Positions 36,912 through 51,600 of a stretch of 64,000 nucleotides of DNA are shown in pieces (the stretch's first letter is position 1; the number at the start of each line of letters is the position of its first letter). A program made the position numbers and the translations under genes. Source of the DNA: Loxodes magnus. Its lineage: Eukaryota > Ciliophora > Karyorelictea > Loxodida > Loxodidae. Where the stretch lies: NCBI GenBank assembly GCA_946699065.1, contig CAMPDV010000118.1, forward strand, positions 62,001 to 126,000. Direction: 5' to 3'. Under the pieces are notes generated by a model. The model was not told the DNA's origin, ran no database searches, and was given only the letters and a program-made list of their open reading frames with translations.

Positions 36912-39900
36912 TCATTTCAATTTCTTTTTATGGCTCTGCTTCTTTTTCTCTAACTTTTTTAGAACTTTTATTACTTCAATTTTTCCTCATATTTGATTAT
37001 CTAAAATAGGTATATCAGAGTGATTATTAGATTATGCTTAACTGATGTTTAGTTATAAATCCTAAAACTAATTTAATTCTACATTTTCTAATGGCTTTTA
37101 ATCTTAGCTTTGCTATATTAAGTTTGAATGCTGCAAATTAGAAAATGAGTTCTATATATGAAACAATCTTACTTTAAATAGTTCTTGATTTAAGTTTATA
37201 TCAGCACTTTAATTAATTTATACTTTAAATTCTTATTCGCTGACTCTACTCGTAGTAGTTCTATCCAAAATTTAAAAGCTTTCCTTTTATTCTATCTTTT
37301 GAAACTCTTCAGGCATCACTTTACTTTACTCTTATTCTTCAAACCATTTAATTTATGGCTTCTTATTTTTTATTTTATTATGTTTTAGTTATGTAATTAT
37401 ATTTTTAACACCAACGTAAACTACTATAACTATACCAAATAAGGTAACTAAATTAGACATTACTATTAATAAAAATCCGAAAATCCTAGCCTTTTCTGAA
37501 GAAACTGAAGTTAAATGTCTTTCCGCATTACTTTAATTTTCATCCATACTGTAGAAATAAAAGTTTCCTAGATAAAGCATAGATAGTCATACTTCAAGCA
37601 GTATATGAACTTTATTTAGCGAACTATTAATAAAAGGCTTAAATCTAATTAAGTAAACTATCTATCCTATACTTAGAATTAAGCATAGGATTATTTAGGC
37701 TACCGCTTAATTTCTTAAAGCCATTAGGAAAATAGATAATAGTAATCTTCTTGTAAGGAAGATTAGATAAAAGGATAAGGAACTTGATCTATTTACATCT
37801 ATTTCATCAAACAAAGGAAAGTATTTTGTCTTAAAACTATCAGAAATGTTAGGCTTTTCTAAATCTTACTTACTTAATTTAGATCTTATTTAATAAAATT
37901 TTAAAATAACGTAGTAGAAATAAGCTATTACAATAATTTGAATACCCTATAATTAATAAACTTACAAGAGAGAAATAAGATATTAAAGTATTTAGAATTG
38001 AATAAACACTTCCAAAGTAACTATTTACTACTTGAAGCATTATAGCATAATCAAGTTTTAGAGAAATACCTAAATATACTGAAATTAGCAATCTATAATG
38101 CAAATATTAATTCCTTATTTTTAAGAACTTTACTCCTATTCTAGGTAATTTAGTTAATAGCTTGAAAAGTAAGTTAAGAACTATTAAAGTAAGTAAATAG
38201 ATTATTGGTAAAATAGCATTAGCTAAGAAAGTATAACTCTTATATCCTATTATAAGTAGAAAATCTTATTTGACACTCATTTCATCTGCATCTAAACTAA
38301 ATAAATTATAATTATTGTTGCTATTTGTAGGATTTTTACTTACACTTTGTTAATAATAGTATGCCGCTAAATTTTATGGTTTAACTACATTTATAAAAGC
38401 ATTAGTTAAAATAAGTTGCTAAGCAATCTATAGAGTAAATCAATTTGCTACAAGACCTGAAGAAATTCCACATAAGGCTGTTATTGCACTTAAACTAGCT
38501 CCAGTATAAAATACAGCATCAGAAGTAATTGTAGAATATTGAATATATTTTTTTTCTTTGATTGTTATATTAAAATAATCTAAATAATCTAAATTATTTT
38601 ACTCTTTTATAACATAATTTTTGGTTTTATTATCACTATTTTATTATTAAATTTCGCAATTATTTTTTACAAGCTTATAGCCTTAATTACAACTAAAGCA
38701 TTATTTTTCATCACAAACTTGACAATTCTAAAATATGCATTAGATACAAGTTTAATTTTGCATAAAGTATCCATCTTAGCACTTTTCGCAACTCTTTGAA
38801 GGAAAGTTACATTATTCACAATTCTATATATATTGCTAGCAATTTTTACAATATACATCATCTTTAATTTAATTATATGAACATTCTAAAACACAAGAAT
38901 CATTTATGAATTTCATATCTCCTTCACATTACTAGCATTATAACTTTTCATCGCAGTTCTTACAAATTCTGCTTCCATCATCGAATTAGTTTGTAGGACA
39001 ATATGATACACACTAATTGAAACTTAATTTCCTAGGAAAATTGCAGGAATAGCATTAAAATCCTGATTGATCGCAAATATTACAATTAGATATGGAAGTA
39101 CTGCAAGGAGAACATTAGTTTAAGGTATTAATATAATAACCTGATTAGCATAAAGTACATTCTGTACCTAATTCTTTACACTCAATACAGTTATTAATTT
39201 AGTTTTAGCAAAAATTACAAATTCTACTTCCATCATCATAATGAGTAGCTGGACAATCATCAACACAGTAATTATAAACTAGTTTTTTAGGATTTAAGCA
39301 TGAATAGCAGATTAATCCTTATTAATCGCAAGTCTAGCAACTTTAAATTGAATGATAGCAAAATGAACAATGTTAAGCTAAATCTATGTAAGTACCAGAA
39401 TCACATAGTGTGCATATGCTTCCTTAATGATTGCATTATAAACAGTTAGGTAAAGCTACGCTGCAATCTTCACATATTCTATCTGAATTACTATCTTGCT
39501 TAGATGAAGAACATTAGCTCAAGCATTTGTTATTATCTAAAAATTTTGAAGAAAGGCAGTTTAAGCAAGTAGATCCATTTTAAGAGCAAAGCTAGCAAAA
39601 ATAGATGCTTTCAGAGCATTAATGACATGTTTAATCAGTATGAACATAGTATCCATTATCACATAGTGTGCAATAAGTACCTGTTTCATTACATTCTTAG
39701 CAATGAGACATAACAACGTTACAATTTAAACAAATTTAATTATTGTCTGAGTCTTATTGAGTAACATCGCAGTTACTTTAGCAAGAGTTTAATGTTAGTT
39801 TATATGGATTATAACATGAACTACAAGCTACACCATTTGCACAGGAAGAACACTAAGTATCTGTAACGGTACAAGAGTGGCAAAGATTATCTCCACCTAT

Positions 39901-41163
39901 ATAATATCCATTGTCACATAGAGTACATTATGTACCTATCTCATTACACTTCTAACAGTTAGATAGAACTAAGTTACAATTCTAACAAACTCTATCTGAG
40001 TTACTATCTTATTAAGTAGCCACACAATTGTTTTAACAAATACCACTTGTTAATTTGAGAGGGTCGCTACATGAAGTGCATCCTGAAATAGAGCAAGTAG
40101 TACATTAAGTATCGAAGTTTGTACAAGGATGACATTAATTATCTCCACCAACATAATAATTTGAATCGCATAGAGTACATTAACTCCCAGCTTCATTACA
40201 TTATTAGCAATGAGACATAACAACGTTACAATTTAAACAAATTTAATTACTGTCTGAGTCTTATTAGGTGGAATCGCAGTTGCTTTGACAAGAGTTTAAT
40301 GTTAGTTTATATGGATTATTGCATGTACTACAAATTACTACTTATAAACCATTTTCTGCACATTGATTACATTATGAAATAGCACTTGAACATGAATAAC
40401 ATTTGGAATCAGCTTATTTAAAATATTAATTAAAGCTACATTGCTAATCACATACTGCTGATGTTGTACATGAGTAGCAAGTTAAAAAATGAGCTTGACA
40501 AGGGGCATTAGAATTAATTATATTTTAATAATCTGATTAATCCATATTTGCATCACTTTTGTAATATCTTTGCTATAAGACATATCCTTAATAATTATAA
40601 GCACTCGAACTATAATATCCTAAATATAAATTATCTCCACTAGATACTATCATTTTTTATGCACTTGAATAGACTCCACATGATAAGCTACTTAAATCTC
40701 CAGCACAAAGTCTTAATTCTTTAAGTGGTTCGCTTTTTAATAATCATGCTGTGGTTAGAGTACTAGCAAAAAATGTTCATTATCCGCAAGGAATGTTAAT
40801 GCCTAAAGTGTCTGTTCCAGCATCACCAGTTAGTCCAAATTAAGTAATTTTATTAGCAGAAATTCTGATATATCAGGCTTATCATCTTGTACAGCAATCT
40901 TTAAACGAAAAAATATAAGCTATATTTTAGTAAGAGCAATCTGTTGGATAAAGTCATACAGTATAACTTAACTTTCATGGATTATCTCACATAGGATCAA
41001 CTCCAAAATCGCTTCACGTATATGATTAACTAAAGCTTTTATTCTAGTAATAAACTCCAGTATTAGGTATAGTAACATAAGATCAAGTTTATGATATCTA
41101 AACCATAGAGAAAAAGCATAAGAATTAGAAAAGAATGCTTACTAAATCTATAAAGAATCTCAT
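36912..41163 (-). CDS. Cysteine-rich (furin/GF-receptor-like) multi-pass membrane protein
   Basis: Exon 1 is 37874-41163 and exon 2 is 36912-37836; together 4215 nt, exactly 1404 codons plus a TGA stop. The ATG at 41163 starts a signal peptide (M-R-F-F-I-D-L-V-S-I-L-F). Residues 35-215 form a Trp-rich extracellular domain in which every Trp is TGA (Y-T-W-S-D-F-G, M-W-D-N-P-W-K, Y-T-V-W-L-Y-P). Residues about 220-840 are furin-like cysteine repeats (C-x2-C spacings, for example C-Y-S-C-T, C-N-Q-C, C-T-L-C-D-S/N), a family greatly expanded in ciliates. From about 870 there are seven to eight membrane segments, then a charged Gln-rich cytoplasmic tail ending K-K-Q-S-H-K-K-K-L-K. Twelve TGA and one TGG encode Trp. 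The final TGA at 36914-36912 is followed directly by AATAAA. It is probably a surface sensor; the ligand is unknown. Confidence 0.85.
37837..37873 (-). other. Probable 37-nt intron in the receptor-like gene
   Basis: The reading frame changes here. Removing the 37 nt that start GTAAGTAAG and end TGATAG (minus strand) joins L-N-K-I-Q-I to N-F-K-T-K-Y-F-P-L-F and makes the whole gene one frame. A shorter 16-nt GTAAG...AAAAG option also restores the frame. Very short GT-AG introns are normal in ciliates. Confidence 0.6.
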
Positions 41164-41862
41164 TTTTATAATTAAGTTAGTCCTTTTTTTCTTTAAAGAT
41201 AAGATTGAATATTTACGTGTTAAACGTAGTACATATATTCCCACGTATTTAAATAAATGTAAATTTTAAAAATAAATAAATTACTTGATAATATTTATTC
41301 TCAATGAGCCATTATAATGAATAATAATATATAAGATTGCTTATAAAAGCAAAATTAAAGTAAGACAGGATATAAAAGCTATTAATTCTAAACTTTCATA
41401 CATTAAACTAATTTTTTTGGATACCAATAAGTTAATTTTAATTTCTATGGTAGTTAAATTAAAATTAAATATTTTTAGGTTAATAAATACTTCTAGAAAT
41501 GTAATTACTCTAAACTTTAAGTAAATTGTATAAGATAAAAAAACAATTACTTAAAGTTGAAATATCTTTTAGTAGTTAAATTCTCTTTCAATAATAGATA
41601 TCTTAATATTTCTCTTAATTCTAGATAGAAAAATTAAGATAATCACACTGGGAAATAAACAAAAATTCTAAAGTAGAATTTAATCCCATAAGTCAATATT
41701 ATATAATTAATAATGCTATAGAGGTTTTTTATGGCTAATATTCCTTTTATTTAAATAAAAAATTAAAAATGCTTAGAGTTGACATTGCAAGAGCTATTTA
41801 GATATATAAAATGATACCAAAAATATTTTTAATTCAGTTTATATCTATCAAATGAAAAAATT
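41164..41862. other. Spacer between the receptor-like gene and duplication copy 2
   Basis: AT-rich sequence with no gene. It holds the presumed promoter of the minus-strand receptor-like gene. The left edge of duplication copy 2 lies at 41863, as far as can be judged. Confidence 0.4.
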
Positions 41863-44110
41863 CTGCTTTTTATCTAAATAATAAAATTGTAATTTAAATC
41901 TTAAAGGGAAAAGTTTGGTTTTGTAGTTAATAAATTAAAAGACTTTACAAAAAGGAATAATAATTTAGTTTTGGAGAAGAAGGGTAAAATTTATAATGGT
42001 ATGGTAAATTATCAAAATTAATAGTTCAATTAGAGTACAGTAAATTGATCATAATAACTTAATTAAAGTTAAACTAGAACAAATTAATAAAGTTTCTTCA
42101 TTTAAAATAGGCTAGAGAATTTTAAGTTATAAATTAAATTAAAATTATTTCAAATCATTTCATATATGAAATACAAGCAAAAGAAAAATTTCCAATTATA
42201 GAATTAAATTAATAAAATCATAAAATTAGAGAGAAATCAAATTTTTTAAATGAAATATAAATTTATTCTGGATTTTAGCTTAATAATTCAACATAATTAA
42301 CTTGAAAATTAGCTTTATTTTTAATTTTTATATTTATCAAAACATAAAAATTCTTTGATCATATACCACATAGTTGATTTATAAGAAAAAGTAACTAAAG
42401 ATTAATGAAATAATAAATATAAATTTATTTCCAGCTTAATTATAAAATTTAGATGTGCAAATGTTGAAAAGAAAGAGGTTAACAAGATGAATAATTGAAT
42501 AAATTAAAAATGATAATATAAGGGAATTAATATATGCAAAATTTTCTTTAATTGAACATGCTAATACAAAGTAATAAAATGAAATCAAATAATATTCTTA
42601 AATTTCTTACCAAAATCATAAAAAAGAATGATTCCTACTTTTTTATTCATAAAAATTACATCTCAACTCTCTTTCTACTATCGATTTAAATTGAATAATC
42701 GTAAAATACTATAAATATTTTGACTAGTCTAGTTTTAAATTAATTTATATTGTTTAATTTATGAACTTTAAGATTGAAATTAATTAAAGTCTAAAACTAA
42801 AATTTCTTCTATTAAATAAATTTAAAAATGATAAACCAAATTAAAGCTAAGCAAAACTTGATTCTGAAAAGACTAATAATAGGAAAGTAAGTTTATAAAT
42901 CTAATTAAATAATTAATTTAAATAAATGGAATTTATTTAAATTCTAGCTTTATGTGTTTATAAATATACTTAATCAAAACTAATTTAAGCTTAAAAATTC
43001 ATTGCTTTTGCTCTATTGTTATTAGATGTATAAGCATTATGTCTTTTATTAACGCTTTATATAAAGAATAAAGAAAAGACTTGTTTAGCGAAAAGATTAA
43101 ACAAAAAGTATTCTGTTTTAAACTAAAGAAAGTTTGGATTAAATTATTTTCACATTATATTTTAGGAAATGAGATATCGATATTTAAATTAGGATATATT
43201 TATTTACGAAGATATTATGTTGAAAATAGGTAAAAAGAGTTTAGTAGTAATAGTGAATATGCAAAAGTCTAGAAATATATATTATTATTCTCTAATTGTG
43301 CATGCTCTTAAATAAATAAACTTGAACAGTCTTTATAGTTAATATTCTAAAAATCCAATTATGTCTCTGCTTTTGAAGAAATATTTTAAGTACAATTTGC
43401 TTAAATCATATATAGAAATATCTTTTTAGAACTCCTAATAAATGGGTTGAATATTTAATCTTTTAGTAGATTACCTATTGAAATTTGGATTTTAACTTTA
43501 TAATTCAAAACATTTACAATAATGAATAGATGCTAAGTATCTTTTATTGCAATTAATTACATTAAAATATATTAATTTACTTTTTCAAATGCCTATCTAT
43601 AAGAAATAGGTTATACAGATCTCTGGATACTAACAGATTAATTTAATTTATTAAACAAAGAGAAAATCTATAATAATAGGTTTAGCAGATGGATTATATA
43701 ATTTTATCAACTAAATGATGCTAGCATTTGTTAACGATTTATTCTAGATTTAAAATAATAAATTACTATATATATAGTAATGCATATTCAAATTTTTACT
43801 TTACTTCATACAAAAGAGATTGTTGATAATATAATAATGGCTTTGACAATTCTTACAAAATTTAAGCATTTAGATTTACGTTTTACACTGATAATTTCTC
43901 AAACATTGATCATTCAACTATACTTAAATAATTTGAACAATTTATAAAATTCACACATAATTTAGTTTATATTCTAGCTTCATTCAATATTCATTTTTTA
44001 AAGTAACTACATTATAAAGTCAATGCTATTTTTTGTTTTTAAATAGATAGAAATAATCTGTTGAAAGAATTGGATCTTGAGTAGGACCTTCAACATAGCT
44101 GTAAACCGGA

Positions 44111-46292
44111 ATGAAGAGTTTTTGGAGCAAATCTAACTTAAGCATAACGATTTCTCAACCATTTGAAACTGTAGAAGTTCTCAAATCGAAATTTGGAAGA
44201 TAGCTGAAGGATATTGTGAAAAGTATGGAGTATGTCTCTCCCTAATTCCTATCAATTAAATCCACGCAGACTCAAACTTTGGCAAAGTCTATGCCATATA
44301 TCAGAGGATGAGCTACAACAACAGAAGACGAAGGCTCTCAATATTGGCTATAAATCTAGTGAAGGGAAAATTTCCACTAAATTCTAAATCGAATGTCTAA
44401 GCTAGTAATCCATGATATCGCGGAAAAAAACTTTGATTAAATCAGGAATGAAAGGAACTTTGTTAATGAAACTCTATGACTTTAATAGAGAGAGTAGAAA
44501 TGTCTTAACGCGATGGAGCTCACGGTTCGCAAAAGCAACCATGGAATTAAGGTAGCAATATGTAAATGGAGGACCTATTATCTCCAATTGATGTACAGGA
44601 ATACAATTTTACATTACCCATAAACTGTTTAAAAAGTAGTTTTTTACATCCTTCCGTCTCTTCCCATTCTCCTTCCAATATGAGAAGAATATTCCGAGAA
44701 ATATTATGAGCCAATGGAGGATGAGAATCTTTCATTTAAGAGGAATTTATGGAGGACAAGAAAAATCTGCCAAACTGAAATTTAAGATTTAAACCATGAA
44801 GAAACCATAGACTTGAAAAGGTTGTACGGAAGGAGACTTAATAAAACCCTGCCGATAGGTAACTAAGCAGAAAGTAGCTCGATAAAAAACTGAATAGCTT
44901 TGATTTCGTCAATTAATTAATTAAAATTTAATTATCTAACCAAAATTTTATCACTGATTAAAAATTTACTTAGGGAGAATCAATTTAATGTGATTGATTT
45001 AAACTATATTACAAGGAAGTATCTAATGGGAAGATCTGAGCATGAATATTGGAGGAATCAAGCGAGACAAGACTGAGGTATCAAGTAACGTTAAATTGAA
45101 CGATGCCAAGTACTAAGGTTTCTTAGGCAGCACTTCGACACTGACCCTATAAAAGAAAACATCTTTCGAGATATGCTAGAAAAGACTGTAATGTAGAATA
45201 TTTTTTTAATTTTATTTAAAGAGCTGCGCGCTCTATAATCTCAGTTTTTTATTAAGTGCTATCTAATCAAAAAATTGTTATTTATGCTATATTTTATTTT
45301 TTTATTTGAAAGATTAAAAATTTTCTTATTTCATTCTTAAATTTTCTATTGTCTTTTTGTATTATTAACTCTGGAAGTCCTAAAAATATCTGGACTTTAA
45401 AACTTGCTTACAGATATTTACTTCCAAAGCTTGGGTAGATGATTTATTATTGCTTCCCGATAAAGATAATAAGATTTTATTAATTTAGGCCACATTAGAA
45501 ATATTTAATTAAGCTAAATTGAGATTAATGCTGAAAAATGTGAATATATCTACTTTAGAAGTAATAGCTAAAGCATGAAAATTCAGACTTCAATATAAAA
45601 CTAAATAATTAGCAAATTTAAATATCAAGAATATTAATCTATCTAGGAAAGGCTTAAAAAAACTATAAAGCATAATGTTAAGATGTTTCGATGTAGTACA
45701 AAAGGTTTGGGAACGGATCTATCTAAAAGCTTCTAAATATCAAATAATTATTCCTTAAAATTTTTAATTGATTTTCCGAATACCTATACTCTGAAAATAG
45801 AATATGGGTAAGAAGTAATTACTAGGGTTATTCTTCGAGATATTAAAAAATGAAGCATGATATAATCACGAGCTAAAGAAAGTTACAAGATGTGTTTTAC
45901 AAAATCCTAATTAAACTTTAAATAAATCTTGCTTTATTTACTTAAATTGTTTACCCTTTGAAAATTACATTATAATGAGGTATTTCAAATTCTACATCAA
46001 ACTTTACACTGAGTCTTAATTGATTCCAACTCTGATGAGCATTTATTTTTAGCAAAACAAAAAAAGATGACCTTAAATATTTCAGGTTTTCAAATCACTA
46101 TAAGAAGCAATAGAAAGGATGAAAGTGATGCCTCTGCCCGCTTATATTTTGAAGATTAAAATAATAGCATTGATGAACAAAAATTTCCAATTTACATTTA
46201 CACTACATTAAGAAAGATAATAGTTCGAAAAATATCATCAATTTAAAATTAAGATCCTTAAGTTACAGTTTTATTATGATTATTATTAAATA
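44111..46292 (+). mobile_element. LINE-like retrotransposon block (copy 2)
   Basis: Duplicate of the block at 2249-4430, with a few base differences. The ATG lies at 44111 and the xxDD pair near 45438. It has the same decayed structure: an unrecognised ORF of about 361 codons, then reverse-transcriptase palm and thumb remnants in changing frames. Confidence 0.5.
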
Positions 46293-48685
46293 TAACACTC
46301 AGAAATTTGTTTCTTAAACTATAGCTCTAGATGAAAAATATTTAGTTTTGTATAAATGATTTCAGTTTAAATACTTACTATAAAATTTCTATAATGTCTT
46401 ATACTTTTTTAATAAATCTTTTATATTAAAACTCTTTGATGAGGTATTAAAATAATAAAATTTTTTGATGTTTTTAATTTTTGTTTAGTTCTCCAAAATT
46501 TATATCTTTAATGATTTGCAAATTATTTTGCAATCCTTTTCATATATTTTTAAATTCTAAAATTAATTTCTTTAAAATTTACCTTTGTGATTTGTAATAT
46601 CAGACCACTTGCAAAATTTAAGTGATGCTTTTGTTTAAATTTAACTTGATCTTCAACTTTATTTTCTTAAGGAGTCAATATGTAATGATTTTAGATATTT
46701 GCAAGTATTAGTAAACAGTCATAAATATTCCAACTTCTAATCTTAATATCATATTATCTGATTTTTATTCTAAAAGATTATCTAAAATTAAGAAGCTGTG
46801 AATTAATGTATGCATCTTTGCACAGTAAAGCAATTTATCTTAGTTAAGTTTTAGATCTTGCTTTATTTCTATTAGCTTTATTTTAAATACTTCTTAAAAC
46901 ATTTTAAAATTCTTTTTGTCTTTGTTTTTATTAATTATGTAGCCTGTATATAATATTAGTTGCTTTCATTTTTTATTTCTACCTGTTCTCTTTTCTGATT
47001 TATGATGCACATATAAAGTTATGCATAAATTATCTTTCTAATTATAAAAATTAAACTTCTAAATTTTTTGCTTAGATTATAAATCTCAAATGTTTGCTAA
47101 ATTTTTCTTTTACTAATCTCCTTCAGAAGCTTAGTTGCTTCTTAAATGAAGCTCTATTTATAATATGATCACTCTGCTTTTTATGAAGTTTTATCTTTGA
47201 GTTCTTTATTCTAAGTTAGAGCTAAGCTTAATTAAATTTATTTTTCCTTTAGAAATAGTTTCATGATCTTTCGTAAGTTTCTTAACCTTTACTAAAATTG
47301 CAGTTCTGAGTAACATTTAAATTTCGATTTATGAAGAGAGTTTTAAGCAATAAATGCTGTTCATGAGTTGAAAGTACTAATTTTTCTGGTTGATTGCCTG
47401 AGATGTTTAAACTTTAGTCTTGGATGGTTTTAATTTAATTTTGAAAATCCCAGATAGGTAAAATTTTAGTTTTAAGGAAACAAAAGGAATGTTAAAAATA
47501 GTGTTATTATTAAATAAGCATAATTTAAGCTTATAAGTAAAATGTTAATTTTAGATATAGAGTAGTCTTTTGTTTTACTTATAATGTAAAAGTTAAAAGC
47601 TATTATTCATATAGTATTTGGCTTTTTCCTTTAATTACTAAAATTAAACTTATATTGCTTCTTTAGTATTTAGTTAATAGTGCTATTAATTAATTTAAAT
47701 CCTTTTAATAATAGTTGTTCTTACTAATACTAAAATTAGTTAAGCCTTCTATAAAAATCTACTTATTAAATCTAAATGATAGAGTTATTTTTAATTATAA
47801 AGCATGATGCTAAATTTAGTTTTTAACTACATTTTGATTAATTATCTGTTGTATGTGCTATATATCTTTTACTAACTATTAGCTATTTTATTACAAGTTC
47901 CTTTAAACTTTTACTATCTTGCTTAAATTTAAGATTCACATTCTTATTGAAAAATAAGAGGAAACGGTACAAAATAAATTTGAAAATAGCTACTCCCCAA
48001 TAATAGAAGCTATGATTATTAATAAAATAACTAAACTCCTTATCTTTTCAGAAAGGCTAACAAAGACTGTAGCAAAGCCTCTCACCAGTTAAAGGATGCT
48101 TGAAGTATAATTAAAACTAAAAAGCTTTTATTAAGCAGAAAGATGAATATTAAGATATAAAAGACTTAGTACAGCTAGAAAATTCTGATAATTAAGTATA
48201 TTCTTTACAAATTATAAGATTAGAATACTCATTGCTTAAGCTTAATCTTATAGCTAATTTAAAGAACTAAATCCTTAAGAATTATTAATTTTAATATCTT
48301 CTTATTTAGAAAGTAAATAAATCTTAAAGCTTTTTATAAATCTTAACTTGCAAAACTTGCTTTATGAAAAATTAGGAATTAACTAGTACATTTTTACGAC
48401 TAAACATATCAAAACTTACTAAAGTTTATTCCTTATTTTAAATATATAAAAGGATAGAATAATTAAAAATAGAGATTTATCAAAAATAAGTGAATCCAAT
48501 GTAAATTAAAGCATTGTAAAATAATATTTTTTTCTTTTATTAAAGCAAACAATGGCTAAAAATAGCTTAAACTATTGCTTTATCATCAGAGAAAAAGCAA
48601 TCTAATATTTAGTTTATAATATTTTTTATTACAATATAAACATTTTATTTATAAGCAGGTTAAAGTCAATAAATTATAAAAAGTA

Positions 48686-51600
48686 ATGAAAGAAGTGGAG
48701 AAACTTCTTATTGTCTTCATAATGCTTCTATTTATTCAAAATGCAAGATCTGCCTGTTCTAACGGACAAAATACATGTAATAATAAGTGTTATAATCCAG
48801 ATGAAATGATCTGTTTAGGCTCCGTCAATTGTCCTAATCCTGGAGTAACTTGCGGTGTATTATGTTAAAAAAGTCAAAATTCGTGTGGAGGTATATGCTA
48901 CAAAAGTAGCGAAAGGTAATGTTTGAGTACAATAAATTGTTAAACACCCGGAGAAACTTGTGGATTACTTTGCACTTATACTTAATCAACTTGTAATGGA
49001 TTATGTTACGATATACGAACTTAAAGTTGCTAACCAGATGTAAGATGTCCTTCTCCAGGTGGTCTTTGTGGAAAGATATGTAAAATTGAAGAATAATCAT
49101 GTGGAGGTGTTTGTTATAAAGCAACCGATTTGTAATGTTTAGGATCTAACGATTGTTCTTCTCCAGGAGTAATTTGTGGAAAATTATGCAAATAAGATGA
49201 AAAATCATGTGGAGGTGTTTGCTATAAGACAAAGGATTTTTAATGCCTAGGAACCTAAGATTGTTCTTCTCCAGGAGAAACTTGTGGAAAATTATGTAAA
49301 AAAGATGAATAATCATGTGGAGGTATTTGCTATAAGACAAGTGATTAGTAATGTCTAGGAACCTAAGAATGCTATTCTCCAGGAGCAACTTGTGGGTTTC
49401 TTTGCAAAATAGGAGAGCAATCATGTGGAGGTACTTGCTATAAATTAAGTGATTAGTAATGTTTAGGAACAATTGAATGTCCTTTTCCAGGATCAACCTG
49501 TGGAAAGTTTTGCAAAAAAGATGAGTAATTATGTGGAGGTGTTTGCTATAAAATAAATGATTATTAATGTTTAGGAACCAAAGATTGTCCTTTACCAGGA
49601 GCAATTTGTGGAAAATTATGCAAATAAGATGAAAGATCATGTGGAGGTACTTGCTATAAAGAAACAAATTAGTAATGTTTAGGAGCCAAAGAATGCTATT
49701 CTCCAGGAGAAACTTGTGGAAAATTATGTAAAATAGAAGAATAGTCATGTGGAGGTGTTTGCTATAAAGCAATTGATTAGTAATGTTTAGGATCTAACGA
49801 TTGTTTTTCTCCAGGAGAAACTTGTGGGAAATTATGCAAATAAGATGAAAGATCATGTGGAGGTACTTGCTATAAATTAAATGATTAGTAATGTCTAGGA
49901 ACAATTGATTGTCCTTTTTCAGGAGTAATTTGTGGAAAGATATGCAAATTAGATGAACAATCATGTGGAGGTGTTTGCTATAAAGAAACAAATTAGTAAT
50001 GTTTAGGATCTAACGATTGCTCTTCTCCAGGAGAAACTTGTGGAAAATTATGCAAATTAGAAGAATAATCATGTGGAGGTGTTTGTTATAAAGCAACCGA
50101 TTTGTAATGTTTAGGATCTAACGATTGTTCTTCTCCAGGAGAAACTTGTGGAAAATTATGCAAATTAGAAGAATAATCATGTGGAGGTGTTTGTTATAAA
50201 GCAACCGATTTGTAATGTTTAGGATCTAACGATTGTTCTTCTCCAGGAGAAACTTGTGGAAAATTATGCAAAAAAAATGAATAATCATGTGAAGGTATTT
50301 GCTATAAGACAAGTGATTAGTAATGTCTAGGAACCTAAGAATGCTATTCTCCAGGAGCAACTTGTGGGTTTCTTTGCAAAATAGGAGAGCAATCATGTGG
50401 AGGTTAATGCTATTCGCCAGATAAATAGAGTTGTCTTGGAAATATAGACTGCGATACTCCAAGTGAAAAATGCGGAAAACTTTGTACAAAAGGAGAATAA
50501 TCTTGTGGCGGTATATGTTATGGTCCAAATAATAAAATTTGTTTAGGTACGGTTAATTGCTAAACAGCAGGAGAAACATGTGGAATATTATGTGGTCCAA
50601 AAGACTAATCTTGTGGCGGTATATGTTATGATCCAAATAAAAAAATTTGCTTAGGTACGGTTAATTGCTAAACAGCAGGAGAAGCATGTGGAATATTATG
50701 TAATCTAGAAGAATAATCTTGTGGTGGATAATGTTACAAAACAAATTAAAAAATATGTTTTGGCACTGTTAATTGCTAAACAGCAGGAGAAACATGTGGA
50801 ATATTATGTGGTCCATAAGAATAATCTTGTGGTGGTATATGTTATGATCCAAATAAAAAAATTTGTTTAGGTACGATTAATTGCTAAACAGCAGGAGAAA
50901 CATGTGGAATATTATGTGGTCCAAAAGAATAATCTTGTGGTGGTATATGTTACGATCCAAATAAAAAAATTTGTTTAGGTACGGTTAATTGCTAAATAGC
51001 AGGAGAAGCATGTGGAATATTATGTAATCTAGAAGAATAATCCTGTGGTGGATAATGTTACAAAACAAATTAAAAAATATGTTTTGGCACTGTTAACTGT
51101 CCTAATTCGGGAGAAACTTGCGGAAAACTATGTTTAAAAGAAGAATTATCTTGTGGAGGCGTCTGTTTTAAAACAAATGAAAAGACATGTTTAAATGTTC
51201 CGAATTGTGATTTTCCAGGAGAGATTTGTGGCATTCCCTGTAAAAAGGATGAGTAGTCATGTGGAGGTACTTGCTATAAACCAAGTGAAAAAAAATGCTT
51301 AAAAACTATTAATTGTCCTAAGTCCGGCTCAAAGTGTGGAACTGTTTGTTAATTCGATGAGTAATCTTGTGGAGGTTAGTGCTTTAAATAACAAAAGAAA
51401 AAATGCTTAAATGTGCCTAAATGTGATAATCCTGGTGAAATGTGTGGAACTATTTGCAATTTAAATGAATTATCTTGTGGAGGATTATGCTACGACCCAA
51501 GCATAAAAGATTGTTTAGCCACAGTTAACTGTTTTTCTCCTGGTAGTTAATGTGGACTATTATGCAAAAAAAATGAACAATCCTGTGGAGGAATGTGTTA

